NCBI GenBank assembly: GCA_964017185.1
Contig: OZ024884.1
Span: forward strand, 14,113,548-14,177,547
Direction of reading: 5' to 3'
DNA: 64,000 nt
DNA from: Rugalucina vietnamica
Lineage: Eukaryota; Mollusca; Bivalvia; Lucinida; Lucinidae
Shown: one piece after another, positions 10,847 through 22,734 of the stretch
Layout: each line of letters starts with the position of its first letter
Numbering within the stretch: the first letter of the stretch is position 1
Notes under the pieces: model-generated
What the model was told of the DNA's origin: nothing
Database searches by the model: none
The model's input: the letters and a program-made list of their open reading frames with translations, nothing else
Position numbers and translations under genes: made by a program

Positions 10847-11215
10847 AAGGATAGATTCATCGAGTTGCTGGTTCATCTGTTCGATTACTCAGCCGATTGT
10901 CTAGACGATGATCTGCTACCTCGGTCTGCATGGGTCAATTTTGAAAAACTTGCGATGGTGTCAGTTGCCTCCTCGGAGAACAGTTTCAAGTAGACCCATA
11001 TGGAAAAATAAATATCCTCACAGAATTCGACCCTGGTTTGAAATATGTAACAATCTATATCAATGTAGAGACTTCCAATTCCAATGATGAAAACAACAGT
11101 ACCAATACAGATGCTGGGTTCCAGAAATAACAAAAAACTGTACAAACCTTTGGATATGGAGAAAGGAAGATTGTCTGGTATGTATGAAGAGGTGGGGAAA
11201 GTGCAAAAACTGACT
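10847..11215 (+). other. Exon-like open stretch of unknown origin
   Basis: Two overlapping plus frames read smoothly. One spans 10847-10990 (ending SSENSFK) and the other about 10942-11127 (FQVDPYGKINILTEFDPG). A third frame from about 11118 continues KLYKPLDMEKG up to a possible donor GGTATGT at 11176. The minus strand is also open over 10885-11145. Composition is coding-like, but stops interrupt any joined reading. It could be a decayed retrocopy or chance. I do not recognise a family. Confidence 0.25.
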
Positions 11216-11299
11216 CATTACGGTGTAACATTGAGAATAAGGCTTATCTATAAGTCATTGTAAACACACACCCAGCCTAGGGGATCTTGAATTTTTGAC

Positions 11300-11475
11300 C
11301 AGCAAACTCCTGCTAAAACCTTTGAATTGCCCTTGCTATCTGTTATTTTCATTACACTGCTGTTTTTGCATAAAGTGCAAACTCCAGGTAGTTTCCCCGC
11401 ACTCTGCCCTCTTTATATGCATAAAGCAAACCTCAGGTATTTTCCCCACCCTGCGGGGGCAAAACATTCTTGTGC
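11300..11475. repeat. Diverged MITE-2-like interior
   Basis: GCAAACTCCAGG, AAGCAAACCTCAGG and CCCTGCGGGGGCAAAAC resemble the C/G-rich interior of the MITE-2 copies at 41.0 and 41.7 kb. No terminal repeats are visible here. Confidence 0.4.
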
Positions 11476-11489
11476 AAACCACAGACTAT

Positions 11490-11690
11490 CCTCTTAAAAA
11501 AAAAAAAAAAAAAATGATTGACCGACCGACCCAGTGTTATGAAAGGAAAAAAAAAAAAAAAAAAAAGACCTACCGACCGACCAGCATAAAAAATTCTGGG
11601 TAGGTAAACAGCAAACCAACAATTTTTTAAGGTTGGCCTCAGAAAAAAAATTTGTTGGACAGAAAAAATGACCAAAAAAAAAAAAAAGCT
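11490..11690 (-). repeat. Dispersed repeat with homopolymers, copy 2
   Basis: Inverted relative of 10400-10570: GCAAACCAACAATTTTTTAA is shared in complement. It carries poly(A) tracts at 11495-11513 and 11549-11567 and a GACCGACCGACC box. Open frames on both strands here are driven by the homopolymers. Confidence 0.55.
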
Positions 11691-11699
11691 TCCTAAGCT

Positions 11700-12643
11700 C
11701 GTTGTTTTCCACGATTGAGCAAAAGAATTTATTCGTTTTCCTGTTTACTACTCCTTGAACAATATCGTTTGAACCTCTTTTTAGGGCATTCGAATTACCT
11801 GCAGGGAAATTACGGCAGCGCTCAAATTATTCAAGAATTTCACAACAAAATTACGCGACTTCGATTGGAGGAATGTCAAGGCCAGTGCTTTAAGAGTTAT
11901 TTCCCTTCTCTTCGGGTCAGGTATGAAAGCCATGACCACGCAGTGCCTGCTCTTCCGAACCAGCTATAATATTTATATGTATTTTCACGAAATAAAACGA
12001 TTTTACATTATTCCGTGTGTATCAATATTTCAAAATAATAGACTCATAAAAACCGTGTTAGTTATATTGTAACCGTGTATTATTTTCACACTTTAAATGG
12101 TCATTCTAGGTGCGGCATACCCAGCATGGCAGGCGCAGTGCGGTCGAAGGTTTCATACCTGACCAAATATTTCTGTACGAATGTATTCAATTGGCTGAAA
12201 TTCTTGGCTGACCAATCAAAATTGTAAACATGAAACCAACATGGTCGCCTGCAGGCATCTCAACAAACTGCAGAAAACAATCGGAATAAAGTTGATTTAT
12301 TTCATCATTCGTCGCTGAAAAAGCGAGACGACAATGAACTGGCCTTTTTCTCGTCGGACGGATCGACCGTGAACATGACAGAAATCGCCGGTCAGTTTCA
12401 AAATTTGTTGGAAATGACCGAGAGACCGACACTTTTCGTGAAGACTGGTGCATTTGGCAGAAAGCTGAACGATATTAATGGTTTCAGCGACTTTTAATCT
12501 GTTTATTGTGTTAGAATTCAAATAAATGTCAAGTCAAAATAATTGTCAAGAAAGATTAACACTTGCTGTACACGCTCTTGATCTGATATTTTTTACAACT
12601 GACCTCCAATCATGGTCTGATCTGAGTCTTTACCTTGTTGTAG
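11700..12643 (+). other. Sequence upstream of the first supported exon
   Basis: It contains a plus frame open at about 12241-12498 with an in-frame ATG at 12376 (MTEIAGQFQNLLEM), and an ATG in good context at 12242 (ACATGG) with a 25-codon frame. Either could be transcribed 5' sequence of the gene whose exon starts at 12644. There is no direct evidence. I see no TATA box that can be trusted. Confidence 0.3.
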
Positions 12644-12739
12644 GTGGATCTGAAGTACCAGGTCGATAGACACTTGGCTGCCCTCATGACATCGGACCGG
12701 GGATCTAGCGGGGGAGCCGAGATGCAACTTGATAACCCG
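12644..12739 (+). CDS. Internal or first coding exon of a host gene (phase 0/0)
   Basis: A pyrimidine-rich acceptor ending CTTGTTGTAG precedes the exon, and CCCG followed by GTAAGT, a consensus donor, ends it. The 96 bases translate without stops into 32 residues (VDLKYQVDRHLAALMTSD and onward to QLDNP). Both boundaries are phase 0. An in-frame ATG at 12686 starts MTSDRGSSGG, so the exon may carry the start codon with 5' UTR before it. The G+C content and codon choice stand out from the AT-rich surroundings. Exons at 43509 and 47844 have compatible phases and strand and may belong to the same gene, with an intron of about 31 kb. I do not recognise a domain. The MTSD start is also how human LARP4B begins, but that resemblance is only four residues. 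Confidence 0.65.
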
Positions 12740-12821
12740 GTAAGTTTTTGTACCGCTGCATGTTGGAATACAAACTCATTCACTTACTTGTAGTGCTAGT
12801 CCGGGTATAACACACTTGTGA

Positions 12822-13113
12822 TGCACTAGTCATTTATAAAGACGGCCCCACATCCAGGGGGAGGGCAGGGGATAGCCGTGGAAGTGAGCGGGGCTTTGAC
12901 AAGTTTTGCCGAAATACCCGGGGTTTGCTTTATATAGACAAAAAGGGTTGTGAAATGAAAAGCTAACAGGCTGCGGGGGGAAAACAGCAGTGGTTTTACC
13001 AACGAGTAGTCCCTCCAGGGTGGGGCTTTAAGCAGGGATTTGCTGGACCAAAAGTCAAAGTCCCCGGTATTCCCCGGGGCTGGGGGGGGGCATGGTTTCA
13101 AATGACTAATGCA
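12822..13113. mobile_element. MITE-2 copy (TGCACYAGTCATTT ends)
   Basis: The ends read TGCACTAGTCATTTATAA and the complement-like TTTCAAATGACTAATGCA. The interior is G/C-rich with GGGGCTGGGGGGGG and CCAGGGGGAGGGCAGGGGA. It is related to 41041-41355 and 41710-42029. It lies in the intron just after the exon at 12644-12739. Confidence 0.75.
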
Positions 13114-13508
13114 TAAGTGCAAAACACTTGCGCTATCTTGTAGTGTAAACTGGGTTTTATAAGAATGGGGTATTAAAAGTTTGGACTTAGTATGCGAGAG
13201 GTCCTCATTTGATCCTCTGCTTGTGCAATATGGGGCACAAAATGTCACAAGTAAAAAAATGTTGATCATCACTGAATTTGACCAAATTTTATGTCAACAT
13301 TTACAGGATCTAGCCTTGGCATATATATGGTTGTGATGATGTTCCCCATTCAGTCTTAAGTCAGATTGTGTGGTTTTATATCATCATAGAATAAAGTCTG
13401 CCAGTGAATTCTTCACGCATGACAGCATGACTGACAGGTTGTCAGTCCGGTTTGCTGTTGTGAATTTGCGGGTTCACACATTGAAATAATTGAAGTAGAC
13501 AGCATACT
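13114..13508. other. No gene seen
   Basis: AT-rich intronic-type sequence with no repeat structure that I can name. Confidence 0.5.
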
Positions 13509-14529
13509 GGTTTGGGATTCAAGTTCGTAGACTTTCTTTATAAAAGTTCAAATGCCTGTCATGTAGAAATTAAAATTGTATCATCTGAAAATACAGTCTT
13601 TTACCTATAATATGAGATATTAAGCACGGTTCTACCCAATATGGTTTCAGCACAACAATAAAATAAACACTATGATCCACCGTCACCCGGGGCACGCCGT
13701 GTGAACTTTGACGTCGAAACTACATCAAATTTCAATAAATGTCGGCATTGAAACACTTTGTTTGGAACCAAACAACATGCCGTACATTTAGTTTTTTGCA
13801 TGTTTTCCTTCAGGAATTTGTTAATTATTATTGTCGAAATACTATCATTATTAGAAATAGCTTCTATGCTTAACTTTTATGCGCATTATGCATATCCGTG
13901 TTTTAAAATAATTATGCTAGATATGGAGACTGTAGATGAATTGTAGGCGTGTACATTTCTCATCATATAAAATTCAAGTGCGTCCATCTGACATCTCACA
14001 TGCTTTTTAGATACCATTGCATCATCTGTTCTACAACTTTACATCACATCACTATCGTTTTGCATGTTTCTGTGGCATGTTTGCTAGTTTAACATAAGAG
14101 GGTATCATTGCTCTTGTTTCCACGTTGCCCGTTAACGCTATTTTTCAGTTACGTCGCGCTATACATTTTCTCCAATTTAACAAAATTAGCCATCCACATT
14201 ATGCTTGAAATTTAAGCAGAGATAACAACATGATACTACACTACCTCCAATTGATTAAACTCCAATTTTGATATATACAATGTGATAAATTATTTGTATG
14301 TTCTTCAAAGTATTATAGCTTCAGAATTATTAAAAATATGGTGTGCCCCGGGTAGCGAAACCTAGGTTGCTATGGAGACCATTTTTAATGTGCACTGTGC
14401 ATGATCTCTTGAAAAATATTTTAAAAACGCAACAAGGAGAGTTTGCTCCTTTATAATAATGTACCAAATATCAGATTAATGCATTAATATAAAATCAGTG
14501 GCAAAAGTCTACGAACTTAAATCCCAACC
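13509..14529. mobile_element. Inverted-repeat element, ~1 kb
   Basis: The ends are GGTTTGGGATTCAAGTTCGT and the complement-like ACGAACTTAAATCCCAACC. Inside, a second inverted pair (CCGTCACCCGGGGCACGCC at 13680 and GTGTGCCCCGGGTAGCG at 14340) lies about 170-190 bp from each end. No transposase frame is present. A partial inverted copy is at 3060-3283 plus 3833-3852. Target duplications were not resolved. Confidence 0.7.
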
Positions 14530-14724
14530 CTCTATAGACCACAGACCAGGATGTCATCCCGTTATAATGATGTAGGGCTATGCAATACATGTACACATGT
14601 ACGACAGCTCCACCTTAAAACAGATTGATACTTTTGTATTTAAAACAAAATGGAGTAATGTAATGAGAAAAGTCAGAATTTAGCATATATGCGCCACCAG
14701 GAGCACATAATCTTTCGGCTCCTG

Positions 14725-14959
14725 GCGCCACCTCGTGGGAAAACCATCATTGTGGTTTCCGACCAGGTCTGACACAAACCGGACTGCACAGTAAAAGAAG
14801 ACGGCTAGAAGCATGAAATTTCGTATTTAGGAAGTAGAGGGATTGTACTATCAGTGTAGCGAAAACAAAGGCGCTGATCAGCTTTCGCGGTTACCACGAA
14901 GCTGATCTGTGCCTTTGTTTTCGCATATGCAAATTGTTGGTTTTCCCATGAGGCGGCTC
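14725..14959 (-). mobile_element. MITE-1 copy
   Basis: Full length, with the hairpin near the right end. Ends are GCGCCACCTCGTGGGAAAACC and GGTTTTCCCATGAGGCGGCTC. The hairpin arms CGCTGATCAGCTTTCGCGG and CCACGAAGCTGATCTG differ by an extra T in the left arm. Confidence 0.85.
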
Positions 14960-15065
14960 ATATAATATGCAAAGGCAAAAGAGAGAGACCAACTGCAGAC
15001 CAACTGTACAACTGAATGAACTGATCAGCAATTTTGATTTTGTCACCTAGGCTACATTAGAATTT

Positions 15066-15265
15066 GAGCCTGTGCGCGAGAAAACCAACAATTTGGATTT
15101 CTGACCAGGTCGGACACAAACCGGGCTGTGCAGTCACAGAAGATGGTGAGAGGCATGAAATTTTGCATTAAAGTAAAAGAGGGATTGCACTATCCGTGTA
15201 GCGAAAACAAAGGCGCTGATCAGCTTCGTGGTTACCGCGAAGCTGATCTGCCCCTTTGTTTTGAA
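15066..15265 (-). mobile_element. MITE-1 copy, right end lost
   Basis: The left end GAGCCTGTGCGCGAGAAAACC is intact. Similarity stops after the hairpin near 15265. Confidence 0.75.
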
Positions 15266-15470
15266 ATCTGTGATTGTAATCCCCAAACCATCCTCAGTTG
15301 TTGTACATCTTCATTTGTGCCGGACATGGAAATTATTTACATCATATGGCTCAATTTGTAATTTCTCTGTGGTTTGATCTAGCCATGCTATATAGGAATG
15401 AGCTTGATCAGGGCAAAATCTTTTTCCTCAAGAGCGAAAAAAGAAATCAACTGTCTAGACCACAAAATGG

Positions 15471-15686
15471 GCAGTGTCATGAGAAATCAGCTTTTTGCAT
15501 ATATGGAAAAACAAAGATGTAACTGCACAGCTGATCAGCATCTTTGTTTATGCTACAAGAATTATATATAGTACAATCTCTCTTCTTCTTAAATCTAAAA
15601 CTTCAAGCTTCTAGCCTTCTTCTGTGACTGTTCAGTCCGGTCAAACCTGGTCTGAAACCCCGAAGAATGGTTCTCTTGTGACTAGT
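15471..15686 (+). mobile_element. MITE-1 copy with one hairpin arm lost
   Basis: AAAGATG is followed directly by TAACTGCACAGCTGATCAGC, so the left hairpin arm is missing while the rest of the element is colinear. Confidence 0.75.
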
Positions 15687-15689
15687 GTC

Positions 15690-16106
15690 GTGCTGAATGG
15701 TGCCAGCTAAGGAAAACTATCGTCATAGGTAAAAGTTGGCGAAGATCACTTAAGTTTTCGCTATCGTAGTTAGAACGATGTTATGGTTACATTCGGTTCA
15801 TTTGTGACCATTTCGGGTAATTTGTAATTTTGGGATACACAATACTACTTGCTATGCGGCTCAAATGTTTCCGCCCCTTTTATTGATAAAGCTTCATGCA
15901 GTAGAAACTTACTGGATGTGACACTTTTTTGGGGGGAAAAAGTCAACAAAACTGTATTAAGATTGTAGAGAGCTCATATGTCATCCTCCAATCTTATGGC
16001 CTGCGGACAGGTTGTGGTCCTAACTGTTTTGCTGAGTCAGCATTTTCACACAGCTGATTTGTTATGAAGATTGAAGAATCATGTTCTGGACTAGGAAGTA
16101 CTGTAA
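15690..16106. other. No gene seen
   Basis: Sequence between MITE-1 copies with no supported feature. Confidence 0.5.
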
Positions 16107-16340
16107 GAGCCTGTTTGTGAGAAAACTAACAATTTGGGTTCCAACCAGGTCCGACACAAACTGGGCTGTACAGTCACAGAAGATGGCTAGAAGCTTGAAA
16201 TTTGGGATTTAGGAAGAAGAGGAATTGTACTATCCGTGTAGTGAAAACAGAGGCGCTGGTCAGTTTTGCAGTTACTGCGAAGCTGATTTGCCCCTTTGTT
16301 TACGCCTATGAAGATTTTTGGTTTTCCCATGCGGCGGCTC
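16107..16340 (-). mobile_element. MITE-1 copy
   Basis: Full length. The hairpin has decayed (CTGGTCAGTTTTGCAGTTAC), and the ends are GAGCCTGTTTGTGAGAAAAC and GCGGCGGCTC. Confidence 0.8.
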
Positions 16341-16739
16341 AATTAAAGAAGTATTTTTTTCGACAATTGATACATAAGTTTTTATTGGCGGTGTCTATTT
16401 CAAAATTAATGTACATTATGTCATACATGATAAAATTTTGTTTTACAGCCAAGAAAGAAAACGGAACTTTACAAGGAAGGTCTGTGTAGGAAAAATATAG
16501 GCTGGCACTTTGTGCAGTTTTCGAATTTTGTACCTCTCTAAGTTTATTGTTGGCATGAAAGTTGCCAGTTAAGATTTATAGAATTGGCTTTCACACAGGT
16601 CTGAGGGAAATGGGGGTGGTGGCTGTATATGAGTCAATATATATTTTTGCAACCATTTCAAGGGGTTAGTTGTTAAAAATTCAAACATCTCAAATAGGAA
16701 AGTGACATTGATAAACAAGTTTATGGATCTCTCCCCCGT
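16341..16739. other. No gene seen
   Basis: AT-rich spacer between a MITE-1 copy and foldback FB-B. Confidence 0.5.
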
Positions 16740-19565
16740 GTAGAACACTATTCGGTGACCCTTAAAAGATATCTAATTTGCATATTCATGAATTTTAATG
16801 AAAACAGTAAAAATGACAGAAAATCGTTAAAAATCAATAAATAAACTTAATTTTAGGTCGAAACTATCATTGTGACACTTTCTTATTGAACCAGTAATAC
16901 CATATGACAAATTTATTGATGTCATGGGCCAAAATGACAATTTCAGTCTTATTTGCATATTCATGAATATTAATAGAAAATGTCGAAAATCGAGGAAAAA
17001 CAAGGGATAAACTCTAGCAATGTCAAGGTTTTGGATGGGTTACAAGATCTACCTTGCATCCCTGAAACCAATGTTCATGGCTGCCAGTGTGTTCAGAAGG
17101 ACCATCTAAATGCCATAAAATATTGTCCTCAACGATGGACACATTTGCATGATGTAAAATTATATAGTTTCCGCATCCACCCCTACTGTGATTCTAAAGA
17201 ATAGGGTGTACTCACAAAAATATTCATATACGAACAAAAGCGTGCTCTAAAATACTATAATGGGTTTAGTTGTGATGCATGGACTGATCAATTTAACCGT
17301 AATACCTATTTTTCAAATCATTGATATTGCTTATTCATGAAAATGAATGAAACACACAAGAAATCAGAGAAAAAGGGGGTATACATACAAAGTCACTTAA
17401 ACCATAGCTGTTCACAAACCTAAGATGCTGAAAGAAGTGTAAAATGAATGCTATGGCAATGTTCTATGACCCTTTAGTCTCATATAAGAATTATCTTATT
17501 TTTTCAGTTTCGTGAATTTTCATGAAAACTTCTTAAATTTGAATGAAAAGATGGAAAAAATTTAACCGGCAAACCTAAAAAATGGTGTGTATCTCGGCAA
17601 CCAAAAGCCCTTACACGCTGAAAATGGCATGAATTGATTGCCAGGACATTAGTATACCATCCTGTACTACAATATATAAGTCAATTGATTTTTAGTATTA
17701 TGAATATTAACAAAACCTTTCGAATTTAGATGGAAATTACGAAAAAATTAAGGTGGTATACATAGAAAATCACATGTATCTTGGCTACTGACTGACCTAG
17801 AGAGCAATACTTGGTATCAAATAATTGCTAGGACAATGTTCTATAACAGTATAATCCGATGTTTAAATCACCAGCTTCTTTTATTAGAATGTTATTAATG
17901 AGATTTATATAAATAAGGGAAACATCAACGAAAAATGAAGGGGTACACCAACAAAATTGAATATATTTCGACTACCAATGGCTGTAGAGATCTCAAAATG
18001 ACACCAATAATAGCTAGGACAATATTGTATTATCATGTATTCAGATAAACAAGGGCACACTTGCTGGCAACCAAGTTTCAATTAAATTTATTAGAGCACA
18101 AGCTTCAATTTTCTGTTAATATTACACTTTTCATACATTTTATTCAGTACTCACAAAAATTAAAAAAAAAAAAAAAGTGTGATTAGGCTATCAGACTGCA
18201 TGACATAATTGCATCATCCTAGCATTCTATTGGTACCATTTCAGCACATATGGCAATTGGCAGCTGAGATTTATGCAATTGTGTTGGTATATCACTTCAT
18301 TTTTCGTTAATTTTTCTCTTATTCTTAGTGATCTCATTAATACCTATACAACAAAAGTCACTATTTATTTATATAACAGGTAATATGGTTATAGTTATAG
18401 AATATTGTCCTATAGCACTCTAGGTCTATCAGTAGCCAAAATTCATGTGATTTTCTATGTAAACTGCCTTAATTTTTCCGTAACTTTCCTCTAAATTCAA
18501 AAGGTTTTGTTAATATTCATGAAATAAAAAATTGAATGACTAACATATTGTAGTACAGGATGGTATAATATTGCCCTAGCAACCATTTTAATGCCATTTT
18601 TAGCATGTTAGGGCTTTTGCTTGCTGAGAAAAGCATCATTTTTATGTTTGCCGGTTAAATTTTTCACTTTTTCATTCCTATTTATGAAGTTTCCATTAAA
18701 ATTCATGAAATTGAAAATAAGATCATGCTTATATATGAGACATAAGAATCAGAATACATAGCCATAGCATTTATTTGATAGTTCTTTTAGCATCCTGGGT
18801 TTGTAACAGCTCTGCTTTTAGTGATTTTGTACGTATACCTCCCATTTCATCTAAGATTTTTCTCCGATTTCTTGTGTGTTTTATTTTTTTCATGAATAAG
18901 CAAAATCAATGATTTGAATAATAGGTATTAAGGTTAAATTGCTAAGTCCATGCATCATTATATGACCAATTATAATATTCAAGAGCATGCTATTGTTTGT
19001 ATATGAATACTTTTACGAGTACACCCTATTCTTTAGGGTCACACAAGGGGTGGATGTGGAAACTATATATTTTTTTTTTACATCATGCAAATGTGTTCAT
19101 TGTTGAGGACAATATTTTATGGCATTAAGATGGTCCCTCTGACCACACTGGCAGCCATGAAAATTGGTTTCAGGGATACAAGATAGATCTTATAACCCAT
19201 CCAAAACTTGCAATGGCTTTAGTTAATCTCCATTTTTCTTTAATTTTCTATATTTTATTAGTATTCACGAATATGCAAATGAGATAATTTTCATTTAGGC
19301 ACATGACATCAATACATTTGTCATATGCTATTACTGGTTAAATTACAAAGTGCCACAATTATAGTTTCGACCTCAAATTAGTTTATTTATTGACTTTTCA
19401 TGATTTTTCTGTCATTTTTTTTAATATTTTCATTAAAATTTATGAATATGCAAATTAAATATCTTGTATTTCTTACCATATGATGAAAGGGCAATGTCTA
19501 AGCTTTAAAATGTGACCAAGTTCAGTGGTAATGAATTTTGTATGCACACATCCATGCTCCATTTT
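16740..19565. repeat. Foldback element FB-B, complete, ~2.8 kb palindrome
   Basis: The two arms are reverse complements around a centre near 18115. For example, ATTAATGAGATTTATATAAA at 17895 pairs with the stretch at about 18335. AGGTCGAAACTATCATTGTG at 16856 pairs with about 19355, and GACCACACTGGCAGCC at 19140 pairs with the complement near 17085. Within each arm, TTCATGAATNTTAA-like segments recur at about 16785, 16963, (17150), 17335, 17515, 17698 and 17885, giving a period of about 178-187 bp. A T/A-rich tract sits near the centre. No transposase frame is present. FB-A at 1-1856 is the second copy. Confidence 0.85.
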
Positions 19566-19866
19566 TTTAAATGACCTAAATTAATTTTCAAATGTTCAAA
19601 TGTGAAAAAATACCGCTGATTTTGAGAATCTTCCGAAACCCAAATAAAACCGAATCATTCCATATTTTGGACAAAGGAAGTGCGGTTTGTTGGATACAAA
19701 GACAATGTTGAAATTTGCAGACAGTTTGAACCGAAAAGACAAAGGCATAAATGTACAGGTTATTATGCTGAAAGTTTCTTTTTTACTGGCTGAACGTATA
19801 CTTTGTTCTCTTGTTTTTTACTAGAAAAATCAGCTGAATGTTCAATTATTTTCTTAATGTAATAAC

Positions 19867-20924
19867 AGGGTAATTTGGGGGTAATATGGACAATTGGGGA
19901 ATATGGGCCACCTTGGGTTTTCTTAAAATATTTTACTCAAGACTCATGTTTGACAAAAAGTAATAACATTTTGTTATTCCCTGGCTATCCATCCTAAATT
20001 ATCGAAATCATTTTTACATTCATACCTAAGCTGGTGTTTTCAGAAAGGTTAAATTAATGAACCCAAATAAAACAACCTGTGAAAATCTTGCCCTTTACAC
20101 TTAAGAACCAATAAAAAGATTAATGATATTTATATAGAACCAAGTTTCACGTAAAATTAACCTAGTACACTATTTTTAGAAGATGATGCAAATGGTCATT
20201 TGCATGAGCTATTTTTCAGTGTTGGAAAATTTCTCCATTGACATAACCGTCGTGTCTGGGGTAATATGGACCATCAATTTCCCAATGTAAATTTTCCTTT
20301 TGGGGTAATATGAACCATCTAAGAATTTTGTCTCAAACTCTTTCTGAAAGTAATACACTGAACATTTGATACCACATGTCTTTAGAACTTTAACTTTTGC
20401 ACTTGCGTGATATATTCTAAGCTATCTTTGAAAATAGATTGTTTTACAAGTGAAGTTTATAAGCAAAATATACATGTTTTGAAATCTGTGACATTTTTGC
20501 GAATGTCCGTTTTGTAAGTTTGTCAAGGTGTTTTGAATTTTGATGTGAAATATTTTTCCAGTGAATTTGTTTCGTGAACATCTATGTTTATTTTATGCTA
20601 AATAGACTTTTAAATAGAAGTTTACATTTTGTTTTCCGAATTTATATGTTGACATCGTCAGCATTTTAAAGTTGTGGTCCATATTACCCCAGTAGAGTGG
20701 TCCATATTACCTCAAATGTTTGGGGTAATTTGGACCACCCAGTGGGTGTGTTTATCGTAATACGCAACAAAAACTAGCATACAAAATGATGTAAATTTTA
20801 TATTAAAATGGTTTACAGATGCCTGCCTCAAAATAGACACGGTAAACAATAATAACGTAAATAGTCTGTGGTTGAACTGATTCGTTTTGTGCTTAAGCGG
20901 TCCATATTCCCCCAAAATTACCCT
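19867..20924. mobile_element. TIR element with GGGGTAATATGGAC boxes
   Basis: Ends AGGGTAATTTGGGGGTAATA and the complement-like ATTCCCCCAAAATTACCCT enclose 1058 bp. The box GGGGTAATATGGACCA or its complement recurs near 19880, 20265, 20300, 20680, 20705 and 20722. No coding frame is convincing. The 107-residue minus frame at 20712-21035 crosses the element end and is a chance frame. The target duplication is unresolved. Confidence 0.75.
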
Positions 20925-21207
20925 ATATATTACTTGATGTATCGTGTGTTTGATAAGCAGACATATTTGACATCTATTTGTTGAAATTGTATAAACTATA
21001 AAAGTTTGATATTTGGAAGAAGCAAAAACGTTCAAATGCAGGTAGTATTGGCCGTATTGCGCAATTTTGGGTACTGAATCCTCATCAGTGACCCTTTATA
21101 AAGTCTGCAGACTCTCTGGCTGTATTGGAATTGCTGTGTTGCTCTGTGTTATACAATGAAACTCATAAAATCAAAGCATATAAGAAAGAAATATCCTTTC
21201 CTTGAAA

Positions 21208-21639
21208 TATTGTCCCTGATGTAACGATTTCTGTCCCTGATGTAACACTTTTCACCGTTACATCACGGACCGTTACATCAGGGACATATTTTAGATAAAT
21301 CACCTGTAAATTGCTTCCAATATACTTGTGTGTTCATTGTTATGGTGAAATGTTTACACAACCACTAAACACGTTTTATGAATAGTACCTACATATTGTC
21401 GCTTGAAACAAATAACCAGTAGAGGCTGTTACATCAGGGAACTATTACAAATATACTCACTCACCTGAAAGTTGTAATTATTATTTTTTCAGATCTACTC
21501 TATAGATGTGTCATCATGGCAGTCAGCCATATTTAATTTCAATGTAGCTCTTCAAAATGCAGATAGTTGTTCCACCTTTACCAAGGGGAGTCACTTTGTA
21601 CTTGGTATTTTTAGATAAATTGTTACATCAGGGACAAAA
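21208..21639. mobile_element. Small TIR element with GTCCCTGATGTAAC boxes
   Basis: TTGTCCCTGATGTAAC at the left and GTTACATCAGGGACAA at the right are inverted. Four more copies of the box lie inside, two close together in each orientation at 21230-21293. Non-autonomous. Confidence 0.75.
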
Positions 21640-22166
21640 TGCTAGGTACAAAGTTTGAACACGTAAATTTAGTGTTAAAACCATGGATACTTGCTATCAA
21701 AATGTATTATGTGGTGCATGAATGATTGAATAAAGATGGAGTAGTATTTAGAACAACCACCTTAGCAAAAAAATCATTGAATCAGAGACAGATATAAAAA
21801 AAATCATTTTGCAGACAGCGAAAATATGCCATTTTAGACACTTTGAGTAACATTTTTTTATATTTGCTAGCACTTTAACGATTTTGTTTTGGCTGACCCA
21901 TACTCACCTCGATTCACACCACATTCCAAGCATAAAACATTTACCAGAAGTAAACGGTTTTCAGAAAAAACGTACCCGAACAGGATTTGGTTACGAAAAA
22001 ATATATTGACTCATATGCATACAACTTGTAGTAGTAATCCATAAAGTGACTTTAGTCCCTGGGAAATTGGATTGTGTCCCTTGCATTGGCTGATTATGAT
22101 ATTGATTTTTTTTTATAGCAAAAGTTGTGACATGTCACCAATTTTGCCCGAGGATATCAGAGATTT
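21640..22166. other. No gene seen
   Basis: AT-rich, no supported feature. Confidence 0.5.
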
Positions 22167-22230
22167 GAGCCACGGCATAAGAAAACAAACAACATATAGA
22201 GGTGAAAACAAAGGTGCAGATCAGCTGTGC
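22167..22230 (+). mobile_element. MITE-1 left fragment joined to MITE-2
   Basis: GAGCCACGGCATAAGAAAAC through GATCAGCTGTGC matches MITE-1. Exactly within the hairpin arm the sequence changes to MITE-2. Confidence 0.7.
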
Positions 22231-22286
22231 ATAATCCCCGCCCTTCCCCATAGGTGGGGGAGCCGTGGTTACAAATGACTGGTGCA
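22231..22286 (+). mobile_element. MITE-2 right-end fragment
   Basis: ATAATCCCCGCCCTTCCCC to CAAATGACTGGTGCA matches the right end of the MITE-2 copy at 41710-42029. It is fused to the MITE-1 fragment on its left. Confidence 0.75.
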
Positions 22287-22348
22287 TCAGTCTATAGTTG
22301 AATAGGCATACATGGTTTGAATCCTCATAATTTTTCTTGAGGTGATAT

Positions 22349-22586
22349 GAGCCGCATCGTGAGAAAACCAGATTTTTTGCCTATGCAAAAACAAAGGCAC
22401 AGATCAGCTTTGCAGTAATTGCCCAGCTGATTAGTGCCTTTGTTTTCGCTGCACACGGATAGTACAATTCCTCTTCTACGTATAGCCAAAATTTTAAGCC
22501 TCTAGCCTGCTTCTGTGACTGTACAGGCCGATTTGTGTCACACCTGGTCGGAAACTCTGAAGACCGGTTTTCTCACGTCGCGGCTC
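22349..22586 (+). mobile_element. MITE-1 copy
   Basis: Full length with ends GAGCCGCATCGTGAGAAAACC and GGTTTTCTCACGTCGCGGCTC. The hairpin is slightly mismatched (CAGTAATTGCCCAG). Confidence 0.85.
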
Positions 22587-22734
22587 AATATGAGGATGAT
22601 TGCTCACTGTTCCTCGTGACTTTTACACAAGACAGATTTGATTTTGAAGCATTGCAATTGTCTCGAAATAGACCGTCACAGACAGTCAACGGAAGTAAGG
22701 AGTGCTAGGCTAGCTTCATTCAGATAATTTTATC

